Source: CAZHTS01 sp964535315 (GTDB taxonomy: Bacteria; Chloroflexota; Anaerolineae; Anaerolineales; Anaerolineaceae). From it: 64,000 bases of DNA. The notes under the pieces are model-generated. The model had not been told where the DNA came from and ran no database searches. It saw nothing but the letters and a program-made list of their open reading frames with translations. The stretch spans positions 39,703 to 103,702 of the forward strand of contig CAZHTS010000004.1 of NCBI GenBank assembly GCA_964535315.1, in the 5' to 3' direction. Positions within the stretch are counted from its first letter, which is position 1. Each line of letters starts with the position of its first letter. Made by a program: the position numbers and the translations under genes. This document shows, one piece after another, positions 33,799 to 42,141 of the stretch.

Positions 33799-34383
33799 AT
33801 GAAGCAAGAAGGCCCTTATCTGGAGCGCTTGTTACAGCGTCTGGCGGCATGCCCGGCAGAAATGCTGGCCGAGCCGCGCAGCGGGCGCGGCGGCGTGGTG
33901 GAGACGGCGGCGGTAGTGTCGGATTTGCTGGTGGATCTGGGCGGGCAGCCGCTCTCGGCGGATGAGGCGGCGGTCTTCAAGGCCAAAGCTGCCGGCGAGC
34001 GCCAGCGATTGGGGCTAATCTTATTGGGCTGCTGGCTGCTGCACGATGACTGGTTTGTTGGACGCGGCGGGTTTGCACCGCAGGCGCGGCGTTGGCTGGA
34101 ACACGGTCTGGATAAACTGGCCGGGCTGCATTCGCCGGAGGAGTGGATTGGCGATGTCGACCGGCGCGAGGAACTGGCGCGCCTGGCGCTGCAGGCATTG
34201 GATTTGCGTCCGGCCGGTGAGACTCTGGAACAGGCGCAGGACCGGCTGGCGACGTTGGACAGCCTGGGACGGCAGTGGGTGTTGCAGGCGGCCCGGGCAG
34301 CCGAAGAGCGCGCCCAGGCGATTCGCGAGGCGATGGCGCGTAAGGCCGCCGAGGAGGCGGCTGCCAAGGTGACGCGGGAGTGA
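33799..34383 (+). CDS. Small helical protein of the MoxR-VWA cluster
   Basis: A 194-residue protein with no recognised family. It appears all-helical and ends in an Ala/Glu/Arg-rich amphipathic stretch (AARAAEERAQAIREAMARKA) that could form a coiled coil. The start at 33799 (MKQEGPYL) is chosen because AGGAG lies eight bases upstream; GTG codons at 33790 and 33793 overlap that site. Its stop nearly touches the start region of the ligase gene, so it belongs to the coupled run. Possibly a cluster-specific adaptor. Confidence 0.7.
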   Translation: MKQEGPYLERLLQRLAACPAEMLAEPRSGRGGVVETAAVVSDLLVDLGGQPLSADEAAVFKAKAAGERQRLGLILLGCWLLHDDWFVGRGGFAPQARRWLEHGLDKLAGLHSPEEWIGDVDRREELARLALQALDLRPAGETLEQAQDRLATLDSLGRQWVLQAARAAEERAQAIREAMARKAAEEAAAKVTRE

Positions 34384-34388
34384 TGACG

Positions 34389-35756
34389 ATGGATGATGAT
34401 GAGATGAATGACAGCCGGCGTTTCCCGCTATTAAACGAGCGGGGGCGGGCGTTGTTAAAGTGGATGCACGATCAACCGGCCGCGCCGCGTTTCAATCATC
34501 GCTGCGGCGACCGGCTGGATCGGGCGGGGCTGCGACGGTTGCGTCAGTACGAGGCGGAACTGCGCAGCGGGGCGGCGCGCTGGCAGCCGGGTGAACTGCC
34601 GCCCTGGTTGGCGGCGTATTGCGTCTATTGCCAGGCGCAGGTGCCATTTTACCGGCGCTATGGCCTGCCGCCGGGTGAGTTTTTGATGCTGCCGACGGTC
34701 TGCCGCACCGACCTGGGGCGGGCGCCGTGGGATTTTGTGCCGGACGACCAGCCGCTGGACGGTTTGATCCTGTATGCCACATCGGGCACTACCGGGCACC
34801 CGGTACAGGTATTGTCGCACCCCGAGGCGGCGGCGCAGTATTTTCCGCTGTTCAAGCTGGCGTTGGAGCGTTACGGCGTACAGCTTGAATGCCGGCCGGG
34901 CAAGGTGGCGGTTCTGTTGATGTGCTATCAGCATACGACGGTGACGTATGCAACGGTGTTGACCTATCTCAATCAGGCTGGCTTTGCCAAACTCAATCTT
35001 AATCCGGCGGATTGGCGGCAGGCGGGCGACCGGGAGCGTTATCTGGATGCGTGCAATCCAGAGGTGTATACGGGCGATCCATTATCGTTTGCGGAACTGG
35101 CGCGCCTGTCGCTGAAAACCCGCCCGAAGGCGCTGGTCTCGGGGGCGATGCATTTGAGCGGGGGCTTTCAACGCCGCCTGGAAGAGCGTTTTGGTTGTCC
35201 GGTGATTGATATGTATTCGTTGAACGAGGGCGGGCCGGTGGGGGTGCGCGTCGGGCGAGAATACGCTTTGTTGCCGCGGCGGTTATACGTGGAAATCATG
35301 GATACAGAGGGGCGGCCCTGTCCGCTGGGGGTGCGTGGTGAGGTGACATTGAGCGGCGAGGTGAGCCGTTTCCTGCATTTGCTGCGCTACCGTACGGGAG
35401 ATTTTGCCAGCCTGAGTTATCACGACGGTGAGTTCTGGCTGGTCGATCTCGAAGGACGGCAGCCGGTGGTTTTTCGCGGCCGGCAGGGGCAGTGGATCAA
35501 CAATGTGGACATCACCGGGGCGTTGCGCCCGCTGCCGCTGGTGCATTACGCCCTGCACCAGGCGGCGGATGGCGGTTTACGCGTACAGTATGTGGGGGCG
35601 GTGGCCGAGGCGACGGTGGCGGAGGCGTTGCGCGGTCTGTTCGGGGGGGATCAGCCTATCGAACTGGTGCGTCTGGCGGATACACCGGCGGCCGGTGGGC
35701 GCAAGGCGCCGCAATATAGCAGCGAATTGGATGTCGTTTTTTCTGAAACAATATGA
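34389..35756 (+). CDS. Adenylate-forming enzyme (PaaK-like acyl-CoA ligase superfamily)
   Basis: A 455-residue member of the AMP-binding superfamily. Motif A3 is YATSGTTGHP (129-138), A5 is DMYSLNEGGPVG in place of the usual YGxTE, and A7 is LRYRTGDF. The C-terminal lid is short, with GGRKAPQYSSEL carrying a candidate catalytic Lys. Spacing and size resemble phenylacetate-CoA ligase rather than NRPS domains. It would activate a carboxylate as acyl-AMP and pass it to CoA or another acceptor. No carrier protein is near. The start at 34389 has GGGAG eight bases upstream; ATG 34383 is too close. It ends the MoxR-VWA gene run. Confidence 0.85.
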   Translation: MDDDEMNDSRRFPLLNERGRALLKWMHDQPAAPRFNHRCGDRLDRAGLRRLRQYEAELRSGAARWQPGELPPWLAAYCVYCQAQVPFYRRYGLPPGEFLMLPTVCRTDLGRAPWDFVPDDQPLDGLILYATSGTTGHPVQVLSHPEAAAQYFPLFKLALERYGVQLECRPGKVAVLLMCYQHTTVTYATVLTYLNQAGFAKLNLNPADWRQAGDRERYLDACNPEVYTGDPLSFAELARLSLKTRPKALVSGAMHLSGGFQRRLEERFGCPVIDMYSLNEGGPVGVRVGREYALLPRRLYVEIMDTEGRPCPLGVRGEVTLSGEVSRFLHLLRYRTGDFASLSYHDGEFWLVDLEGRQPVVFRGRQGQWINNVDITGALRPLPLVHYALHQAADGGLRVQYVGAVAEATVAEALRGLFGGDQPIELVRLADTPAAGGRKAPQYSSELDVVFSETI

Positions 35757-35783
35757 GGCGTCATCCTGATCTGATAGATATGC

Positions 35784-35789
35784 TATACT
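35784..35789 (+). promoter_or_regulatory. Extended -10 element of panE
   Basis: TGCTATACT at 35781-35789: an extended TGn plus TATACT, 46 bases before the ATG at 35836. It gives panE its own promoter, separate from the ligase upstream. Confidence 0.55.
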
Positions 35790-35835
35790 CATTCGCAGGC
35801 CGTATCGTTATGTGAGTTTTCTGCTGGAGGAAAAG

Positions 35836-36774
35836 ATGAAAATAGCAATCATGGGATCGGGTGGCGTGGGGGGCTATTATGGCGGCTTGTTGGCTCAGGC
35901 CGGGCATGAGGTAACCTTCATCGCTCGCGGCGCTCATTTGGCGGCCATGCGGGAGAATGGTTTGGGCGTGAAGAGTGTGTTGGGAGATTTTCATGTGACG
36001 CCGGTGCGAGCCACCGACACTCCCGTTGAAATTGGGGCGGTGGATCTGGTGCTGGTCGCAACCAAGTCTTACCATACCGATGATGCAGCCCGCGCCATTT
36101 TGCCGGTTATCGGAGCGGATACGCTGGTGCTGCCCTTGCAAAATGGGATCGATGCCGCCGAGCGTATTGGGGCGGTGGTCGGTATGCAGCATATGCTGGG
36201 TGGGGCAACCTGGATCTCGGCCGCGATTGAAGCGCCGGGCGTGATTGGACACTACAGCCAGTTTCGCCGGATCGTGTTGGGAGAATTAGACGGGCAGCTT
36301 ACCCCACGGTTGCAAGCGGTCCATGCAGTGTTGCAGGAGACCGGTGCGCTGGTGGAGGTCAGTAACAGCATTCGTAAGGTTTTATGGACGAAGTTTGTTT
36401 TCATCGCGGCTGTGAGCGCCCTGGGCAGCCTGACACGGGTTTCTTTTGGCGAATACCGCTTGGTACCGGAGGCGCGGGCGTTGTTGCAGCAGGCCATTGC
36501 CGAGATCGCCGCGGTGGGGCGCGCCTGCGGTGTTGACTTAGACAGCGATGTGGAGCAGAAGACGTTAACGTTTATTGATAACAGCGACCCCAATATCCGC
36601 CCTTCGATGCAGCGCGACGTGGAGGCAGGACGATTGAGTGAATTGGAGTCGATGATCGGGGTTTTGGTGCGCCTGGGGAGCGAAACCGGGGTGGCAACGC
36701 CGCTGATGACTGTGGCGTATGGCGTCTTGCGCCCAGGGTATTTAAAGGCAACGGGACAGGCCAACCAGTCGTAG
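35836..36774 (+). CDS. panE: 2-dehydropantoate 2-reductase
   Basis: A 312-residue ketopantoate reductase, which makes pantoate for vitamin B5/CoA synthesis using NADPH. The Rossmann motif MGSGGVGGYYG is at the N-terminus, followed by VTFIARGAHLAAM. NGIDAAERI, the catalytic Lys region RKVLWTKFVF and the C-terminal ESMIGVLVRLGSETGVATPL are typical of ApbA/PanE proteins. The family also contains less-characterised paralogues, so the exact substrate is slightly uncertain. Start 35836 follows GGAGGAA. Convergent with the small zinc ribbon gene. Confidence 0.88.
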   Translation: MKIAIMGSGGVGGYYGGLLAQAGHEVTFIARGAHLAAMRENGLGVKSVLGDFHVTPVRATDTPVEIGAVDLVLVATKSYHTDDAARAILPVIGADTLVLPLQNGIDAAERIGAVVGMQHMLGGATWISAAIEAPGVIGHYSQFRRIVLGELDGQLTPRLQAVHAVLQETGALVEVSNSIRKVLWTKFVFIAAVSALGSLTRVSFGEYRLVPEARALLQQAIAEIAAVGRACGVDLDSDVEQKTLTFIDNSDPNIRPSMQRDVEAGRLSELESMIGVLVRLGSETGVATPLMTVAYGVLRPGYLKATGQANQS

Positions 36775-36816
36775 CGTCTGGCGCGTTTGGGGCGAGTGGG
36801 AACCCAACCGGAAAAT

Positions 36817-37044
36817 TTAGTGTCCGCAGCCGGAGCAATTGCCGCCGCTGCACCCGCCGCACGAGTGCCCACTACCGGCAACCGTGCGGCCATCGCTTTT
36901 GGCAAAAAATGCCGATACCGAGCGGCGGTGGGTGTTCTGGCTGTCGCAGTGGGCGCATTGGATCGGGTTGTCAGCATCCTTCATCGAACGCAGGGTGTCA
37001 AAATGTTTGCCGCAATCCTGGCAGATGTATTCGTATAATGGCAT
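36817..37044 (-). CDS. FmdB-type zinc ribbon protein
   Basis: A 75-residue protein beginning MPLYEYICQDCGKHFDTLRS, with the second Cys pair in CAHCDS. This is the zinc ribbon of the FmdB putative regulatory family. The C-terminus is Gly/Cys-rich (HSCGGCSGGNCSGCGH), as often seen in this family. GGAGG lies six bases before the ATG. The function of the family is not settled. It stands alone between panE and the Clp-like gene. Confidence 0.93.
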   Translation of the reverse strand: MPLYEYICQDCGKHFDTLRSMKDADNPIQCAHCDSQNTHRRSVSAFFAKSDGRTVAGSGHSCGGCSGGNCSGCGH

Positions 37045-37142
37045 AGCATTCCTCCAGAGAAAGTAGCGTGATTCTACCTGGGCTTACTGGCGCGGTCAAT
37101 AGGTGAATGTTTGTGGTTGGTAAACTGTGATTGGATAGCGGC

Positions 37143-37170
37143 TTGACTTTCCGGCAATTCAAGTGATAAT
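37143..37170 (+). promoter_or_regulatory. Promoter of the Clp-like/YbjN-like pair
   Basis: -35 TTGACT (37143-37148), a 16-base spacer and -10 GATAAT (37165-37170). The ATG at 37262 follows with AGGAGG four bases upstream. The rest of 37045-37261 shows nothing recognisable. Confidence 0.6.
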
Positions 37171-37261
37171 TGTGTTCATCAGAAACAAAGGGTCTGGCCT
37201 CGGGGGATGGTAACCGTGGCTGGTAAAAGCTCAGTCTTTTTATCGCTTTGCAGGAGGCGTC

Positions 37262-39499
37262 ATGTCCGAACCGTCATTGCAGATGCTTACAACGGGGGCC
37301 CAGCGTCTGGTAGAGGCCGCGATTCAGAAGCAGCAGGAAGCCAGGCACGACAGTCTGGGGATTCATCACTGGCTGCTGGCGCTGGTGGAGAGACACGGTT
37401 TGATGGTCGATTCAATGGTTAATGAGGTAAATTCTGCCGGCATCCGGGCGCGCGTGTTGGAGCAGCTCGGAAAGGGGGAGGCGGGGCAGGCGTTGGACGC
37501 TCAGGTTGTGGCGCGTATGGCCGAGGAACGGGCGCGCCAGCGCGGTCGTTTGCAGGCGGCAGAGCGAGATGTGGCAACGGTAATCCTTTTGAGCGCCGGA
37601 TATTCGTTGATTGCGGCGGATAACGCCACCAAAATGTCTAAGGTGGGTGGGGAATCGCTGCCCCCTGTTCAGAATACGGTGTCTGAAGCTAACGGCAACG
37701 CCGCACCGGTACAGCAGCAGGTAGTAGTAAAGAAAACGCTGGCAACGCCTGTGCTCGATCAATTCGGGCGCGACCTGACTCGATCGGCCCGCGAAGGGAA
37801 ATTGAGCAAGGTGGTGGGACGTGAGGACGTGGTAGACCTGGTCATTGAAACCCTGTGCCGGCGCACAAAACGTAACCCGGTGTTGATTGGCCCGGCCGGG
37901 GTAGGAAAAACGGCAATTGTTGAGGCGCTGGCCGATCGTGTCGTACAGGGGAAGACGCCGGCGTTGTTATCTGACGTGCGCGTGGTTGTCTTGCAGCCCT
38001 CTTTGTTGGTGGCCGGGGCGCATATGAGCGGCGAACTCGAGAAACGGATGCAGGCCATCCTCCAGGAGGCCAGCCAGCCGGGGGTCATTTTGTTTATTGA
38101 TGAAATCCACACCGTTATGGGGGCAGGTGGGATGGTAGGCACCACGGATATCGCCAGCCTGCTAAAACCGGCGCTGGCGCGCGGCGACCTGGCCTGTATT
38201 GCTGCGACCACCGACGACGAGTACCGGCGGTTTATTGAGACCGACGCCGCCCTGGAACGACGTTTTCAACCCGTGCGAGTACAGGAGCCCTCCATAGAGG
38301 TCACCCTGGAAATCCTCAAGGTTCTTCAGGTGGAATTAACCGAGCGCTATCATGTTACCGTGGCGGATGGGCTATTGGGGTGGCTGCTCGATTTTGGACA
38401 GCAATTCATGCGCAACCGTCATTTCCCGGATAAGGCGGTCGATTTGCTCGAGCAATGTTATGCGTACGCTGTGGCGCAGGGCAAAGAGCGGCTGGAACTT
38501 CCCGACGCTCAGGCTGTCGCGCAGCGGATGATTGGCATGCCGCTGGCTTTGGAGGCGCGGCTGAAGACGCTGCAGGAGCGCCTGGATGAGGACGGTCTGT
38601 TGAGCGATGAAGAGATCCAGATTTTGTTGAACCGCTTGCAGGTGACCATGCGCGGTCTGGATATCCGTTCTGGGCGACCGAATGCCATTCTGATGTTGTG
38701 CGGTGAGGCGGTGGATGGCAGCGAGCGGTTGGCCGAAACAATGGCAGGGGCTTTGTTTGGCGCATCTGACCGGGTAATTACCATTGATTTGAGCCGTTTC
38801 TGGCATGCCGAGGACATTAATTTGCTGGTGGGGGCGCCTCCTGGTTATGTGGGGTATAGCGATAGCCTGCCATTGCATCGCCTGGCGCAGATTCCCTGGT
38901 GCGTCCTGCGTTTTGAGAACAGCGGCGCCTGTCATCCACAGATTCGCGAGGTGTTGGCGCAGGCGTTTCGGGACGGCTGGATTCTCGATGGGCGCGGCAA
39001 GCCGATTTATTTCAGCGATGCAGTGGTGGTACTGACGGCAGACGTTTCGTTGGAAACGCATCGTAACCTGGGATTTAATACAATCGTAGAAAAACCGACC
39101 TGGGACGATATTTATGACGCGATCCGCAAAGTGGTTGGAACCAATATGGCGGATCAGGTCGATCTGTTTGTTTTCAATATTTCGTCTCAGGATGAGCAAA
39201 CCGGCAGTGAGTTCTTGCAGGCGCATTGGTTGGGGGGCCTGGCGGAGCGCTATCGTAAGCAGGGCGTGTTGATCGATTGGGATGCCAGTTTGTTGGATTG
39301 GCTGGTGAAACAGCGGGTGGTGAATTTAAGCGAACATGATTGGGAGCGATGGGTAGACCACTACCTGACGCCGGGAATTATCAACTATTTGCCTCAAGCC
39401 GGCGCCGGCGCCGTATCTGTCATCGTTAAAATAGTCGACGACCAAATTCAAGTTGAGTCTCTAAAGAAGGAGGAACGCAGCGATGGAGTTTCAAAGTGA
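37262..39499 (+). CDS. ClpA/B-like AAA+ ATPase with degenerate second module
   Basis: A 745-residue Hsp100-like protein. The N-domain is shortened and diverged (about residues 1-125). The first AAA+ module is intact at Walker A (GPAGVGKT, 210-217) and Walker B (LFIDEIH, 277-283), but its pore loop reads GAHMSGELEKR where ClpB has an aromatic Tyr. There is no long coiled-coil middle domain. The second module keeps the overall ClpB layout, including GAPPGYVGY (524-532), but Walker A is replaced by CGEAVDGSERLA and Walker B by VLRFENSGACHP. One active ring is expected. It overlaps the next gene by 17 bases, so the two are coupled. Confidence 0.88.
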   Translation: MSEPSLQMLTTGAQRLVEAAIQKQQEARHDSLGIHHWLLALVERHGLMVDSMVNEVNSAGIRARVLEQLGKGEAGQALDAQVVARMAEERARQRGRLQAAERDVATVILLSAGYSLIAADNATKMSKVGGESLPPVQNTVSEANGNAAPVQQQVVVKKTLATPVLDQFGRDLTRSAREGKLSKVVGREDVVDLVIETLCRRTKRNPVLIGPAGVGKTAIVEALADRVVQGKTPALLSDVRVVVLQPSLLVAGAHMSGELEKRMQAILQEASQPGVILFIDEIHTVMGAGGMVGTTDIASLLKPALARGDLACIAATTDDEYRRFIETDAALERRFQPVRVQEPSIEVTLEILKVLQVELTERYHVTVADGLLGWLLDFGQQFMRNRHFPDKAVDLLEQCYAYAVAQGKERLELPDAQAVAQRMIGMPLALEARLKTLQERLDEDGLLSDEEIQILLNRLQVTMRGLDIRSGRPNAILMLCGEAVDGSERLAETMAGALFGASDRVITIDLSRFWHAEDINLLVGAPPGYVGYSDSLPLHRLAQIPWCVLRFENSGACHPQIREVLAQAFRDGWILDGRGKPIYFSDAVVVLTADVSLETHRNLGFNTIVEKPTWDDIYDAIRKVVGTNMADQVDLFVFNISSQDEQTGSEFLQAHWLGGLAERYRKQGVLIDWDASLLDWLVKQRVVNLSEHDWERWVDHYLTPGIINYLPQAGAGAVSVIVKIVDDQIQVESLKKEERSDGVSK

Positions 39500-39923
39500 T
39501 GCTCAGAAATTGTGTTACGAGAAGATCGCTCCCTGGGTCAAAGAGATTTTTGGCAGCTTCGCCATGCCGCGCACGGATGCGCCCATTTTTGCTGTGATGG
39601 TGGGGTCGGCGCTGGCGCAGGTGATGGTATCGCCCTGGGGCAAAGACGACGCCACCATTACCACGCGTTCCTACGTGGTGACTGGGGCAGAGATTACCCC
39701 GGATTTGATGCATTTCTTGCTGCGCGAGAATGACATCATGCGCTTTGGCGCTTTTGGGTTGGACAAGGATGACGATATTTTCTTTGAACATACGATCGCC
39801 GGGTCTACAGCGGATATGGAAGAGATCAAGGCTTCTGTGATGGCGGTGATCGTGACCGCAGACCAATATGACGACAAGATCATCCAGCAATGGGGAGGGC
39901 AGCGAGCGCTGGATCGGCAATAA
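39483..39923 (+). CDS. YbjN/secretion-chaperone-like protein
   Basis: A 146-residue acidic protein. The pattern IFAVMVGSALAQVMVSPWG, SYVVTGAEITPDLMHFLLRE and FGAFGLDKDDDIFFEHTI fits the YbjN/CesT-like chaperone fold, in which an alpha-beta dimer binds unfolded peptide segments. The assignment is from pattern recognition only. AGGAGG lies nine bases before the ATG, inside the end of the Clp-like gene. Its tight coupling suggests it delivers clients to, or regulates, that ATPase. A strong terminator follows at 39946. Confidence 0.7.
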   Translation: MEFQSDAQKLCYEKIAPWVKEIFGSFAMPRTDAPIFAVMVGSALAQVMVSPWGKDDATITTRSYVVTGAEITPDLMHFLLRENDIMRFGAFGLDKDDDIFFEHTIAGSTADMEEIKASVMAVIVTADQYDDKIIQQWGGQRALDRQ

Positions 39924-39945
39924 ATTCCAGGCGGTCAGTCAAAAG

Positions 39946-39984
39946 AAACAGCCAGATGAGCGTACGCCGCCTCTGGCTGTTTTT
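39946..39984 (+). terminator. Intrinsic terminator
   Basis: A perfect 11-bp stem, AAACAGCCAGA (39946-39956) with TCTGGCTGTTT (39972-39982), a 15-base loop and a run of T. It ends the Clp-like operon. The A-run on the left side also lets it serve the convergent phn permease gene. Confidence 0.85.
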
Positions 39985-40004
39985 GTGGGCGTGGAGCAGG
40001 TAAG

Positions 40005-42074
40005 TTACACCAGTTCTTCGCGTAGTTTTGCGCTGGCAAAATCCATCAGCGCGACAACCAGAACGATACAGGCGACCACGGTTCCGGCCTTGTGATATTG
40101 CAGTGACCCAAAGAAGGTAGAGAGGGTCAGGCCGATGCCGCCGCCGCCGGCAAACCCGATGATAGTGGCCATACGGATATTGATGTCCCACTGGTAGATC
40201 AGGTAGGACACGAAAGGCGGCACAATCTGCGGCAAGATGGCGTAACCGATGATCTGTAACGGATTGGCGCCGGTGGTCGTGATGGCTTCAATGGGGCCGG
40301 GATCGATATTTTCAATAGCCTCAGAGAACAGTTTGCCGATTAACGCAAAGGTGGTGATTGCCAGAGCTAACATACCGGCAAAGGAGCCGATGCCAACCCA
40401 GAACACGAAAATGGCAACGTAGAGTAACGCTTCAATCGAGCGCAGTACGTTGAACATGGCGCGGGTCAGGTAATAAAGCCAGACAGAAAGCCGGCTACGC
40501 CCGGTCAGGTTGCGGGCCGCCAGGAAGCTGAAAGGTAACGCCAGTATTGCGCCAAAGGTGGTGGCGAGCATGGCCTGGAAGATGGTCACCAGCATTTGCT
40601 GCACCACGATTTGTACCACGGTGGGGGTTAAATCAATGCTGATAAAGTCGCCGACCAGTCTGGCAAAGGTTGGAGCTGGCTCAAAGAGGCTTTTCAGATT
40701 GATCTGGGTCACGTTCCAGCAATAGACAAACAATGCAACGCCCAACAGCGTGTATATGACCTTCTTTGCCGTTTTCGCGGTCGTTTTGGCCGTGGTGATG
40801 GTTTCGGCCGGTTTGTCTTTAAGGATGCGCTCGCGCCATTTAGCGCTGAGATAATCTACCAGGATGATGACCACGACGACGGCCCACAGAGCGGTGGCGT
40901 ATTGTTGGTAGGCGCCCTGGCGGATGGTCTCGACCACGAAGAACCCGATGCCGCCGCCGGCGACAAAGCCAACCACGGTGGCCGAGCGCATGTTGATGTC
41001 CCAACGCAAGAGTGTATAGGCCAGGAAAGGCGGCACGATTTGAGGAATGACGGCGTAGCGGATGGTTTGCAACAGGTTGGCCCCGGTGGCGGTGATGGCT
41101 TCAACCGGCCCGGCGTCGATATGCTCGATTTCTTCCGAGAATAATTTCCCGAGGGCAGCAATCGAGTGAATCGTCAGGGCGATCATGCCGGCAAAAGAGC
41201 CCAGGCCGACCCACACAATGACGATGAGACCCCATACGACGGTATCCACGGCGCGCACGATGTTGAGGAAGGTGCGCGTGATGTAGTAGATATAAGTGCC
41301 CCCCGGTACCCGAGACATGATGTTATGGGCGGCCAAAAAACTGAAGGGAATCGCCAGAATGGTTGAGAACAGGGTGGCCATCAACCCCAGGGCGATTGTC
41401 TCGACCAGCTTCCCGGCCTCAAACGTGTTTACTTCGCTGCCCGGAGCGGCCATGCCCAGGGTAATTTGCCATTGGGGTGCGGGCTGCTTTTTGACGCGCC
41501 CAATGATATCCAGCAGATTCTCGCTGACTTTGATTTTGGTCTCTGGTTTCTGGCCGGCCAGTAATGCGCCGGTGTAGTCAGAGAGGCAACGCCAGGCGCA
41601 GACCTTTTCTTCGCCGTTAACTTCTGTGGTCAGGATATCGGGGTTGACCAGGTCGTTGGCCACAATCTTGGCGTCTTCGAAGCGGCTGATAAGCCGGTCC
41701 AACTTTACGTCCGTCACGTTCCAGGCAATGACGTATAAGACAATGGCTGCGAGAAGGAGGCCGGGCAGGGCGTTTGACCTGTTGTTGAGCGCCAGGCGGC
41801 GTGCATCCCAGACGTTCCAGAGCCAGAAAAGGATCACCGGAATCCATAACCAGCTTGTCGTCCCGGCTGAACCAAAATCGAGCAGGCCGATTTTGAATTT
41901 CGTAAAGGCCCAATTCACCAAAAATGCAAGTACCGGCGCAAATAAAAAGATCAACAAGCCGCGCCAGCGCCGTTTGAGAAGGAATTGTGCGCTACCAGGA
42001 ATGAGCAGCGAAAGAATGGGTAGCATCGTATGGGACCGTTTGTTCAATGGAATTGAAGGTGTGGTATCTGTCAT
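40005..42074 (-). CDS. Phosphonate-type ABC permease, two fused PhnE units
   Basis: A 689-residue membrane protein made of two PhnE permease domains in tandem. An N-terminal extension with two or three hydrophobic segments (about residues 1-120) precedes the first unit. Each unit has its own cytoplasmic EAA-type loop: EAITATGANLLQTIRYAVIP in the first and EAITTTGANPLQIIGYAILP in the second, both followed by QIVPPF. The pairing replaces the usual homodimer or PhnE1/PhnE2 pair. No Shine-Dalgarno is visible before the ATG, and translation may depend on the upstream gene. Substrate: phosphonate, phosphite or a phosphate ester. Confidence 0.9.
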   Translation of the reverse strand: MTDTTPSIPLNKRSHTMLPILSLLIPGSAQFLLKRRWRGLLIFLFAPVLAFLVNWAFTKFKIGLLDFGSAGTTSWLWIPVILFWLWNVWDARRLALNNRSNALPGLLLAAIVLYVIAWNVTDVKLDRLISRFEDAKIVANDLVNPDILTTEVNGEEKVCAWRCLSDYTGALLAGQKPETKIKVSENLLDIIGRVKKQPAPQWQITLGMAAPGSEVNTFEAGKLVETIALGLMATLFSTILAIPFSFLAAHNIMSRVPGGTYIYYITRTFLNIVRAVDTVVWGLIVIVWVGLGSFAGMIALTIHSIAALGKLFSEEIEHIDAGPVEAITATGANLLQTIRYAVIPQIVPPFLAYTLLRWDINMRSATVVGFVAGGGIGFFVVETIRQGAYQQYATALWAVVVVIILVDYLSAKWRERILKDKPAETITTAKTTAKTAKKVIYTLLGVALFVYCWNVTQINLKSLFEPAPTFARLVGDFISIDLTPTVVQIVVQQMLVTIFQAMLATTFGAILALPFSFLAARNLTGRSRLSVWLYYLTRAMFNVLRSIEALLYVAIFVFWVGIGSFAGMLALAITTFALIGKLFSEAIENIDPGPIEAITTTGANPLQIIGYAILPQIVPPFVSYLIYQWDINIRMATIIGFAGGGGIGLTLSTFFGSLQYHKAGTVVACIVLVVALMDFASAKLREELV

Positions 42075-42141
42075 GAAGGAAGATCACCCGGTTTTGAACT
42101 TGATCCGCCAATCAGCATGCAAAGTAGGGCTGAGCGGTGGT

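Noticed and set aside
37262..39923. Type VI secretion ClpV for the Clp-like ATPase
   Set aside because: No other type VI genes are near, the second AAA+ module is degenerate and the partner is a YbjN-like protein, not TssB/TssC.
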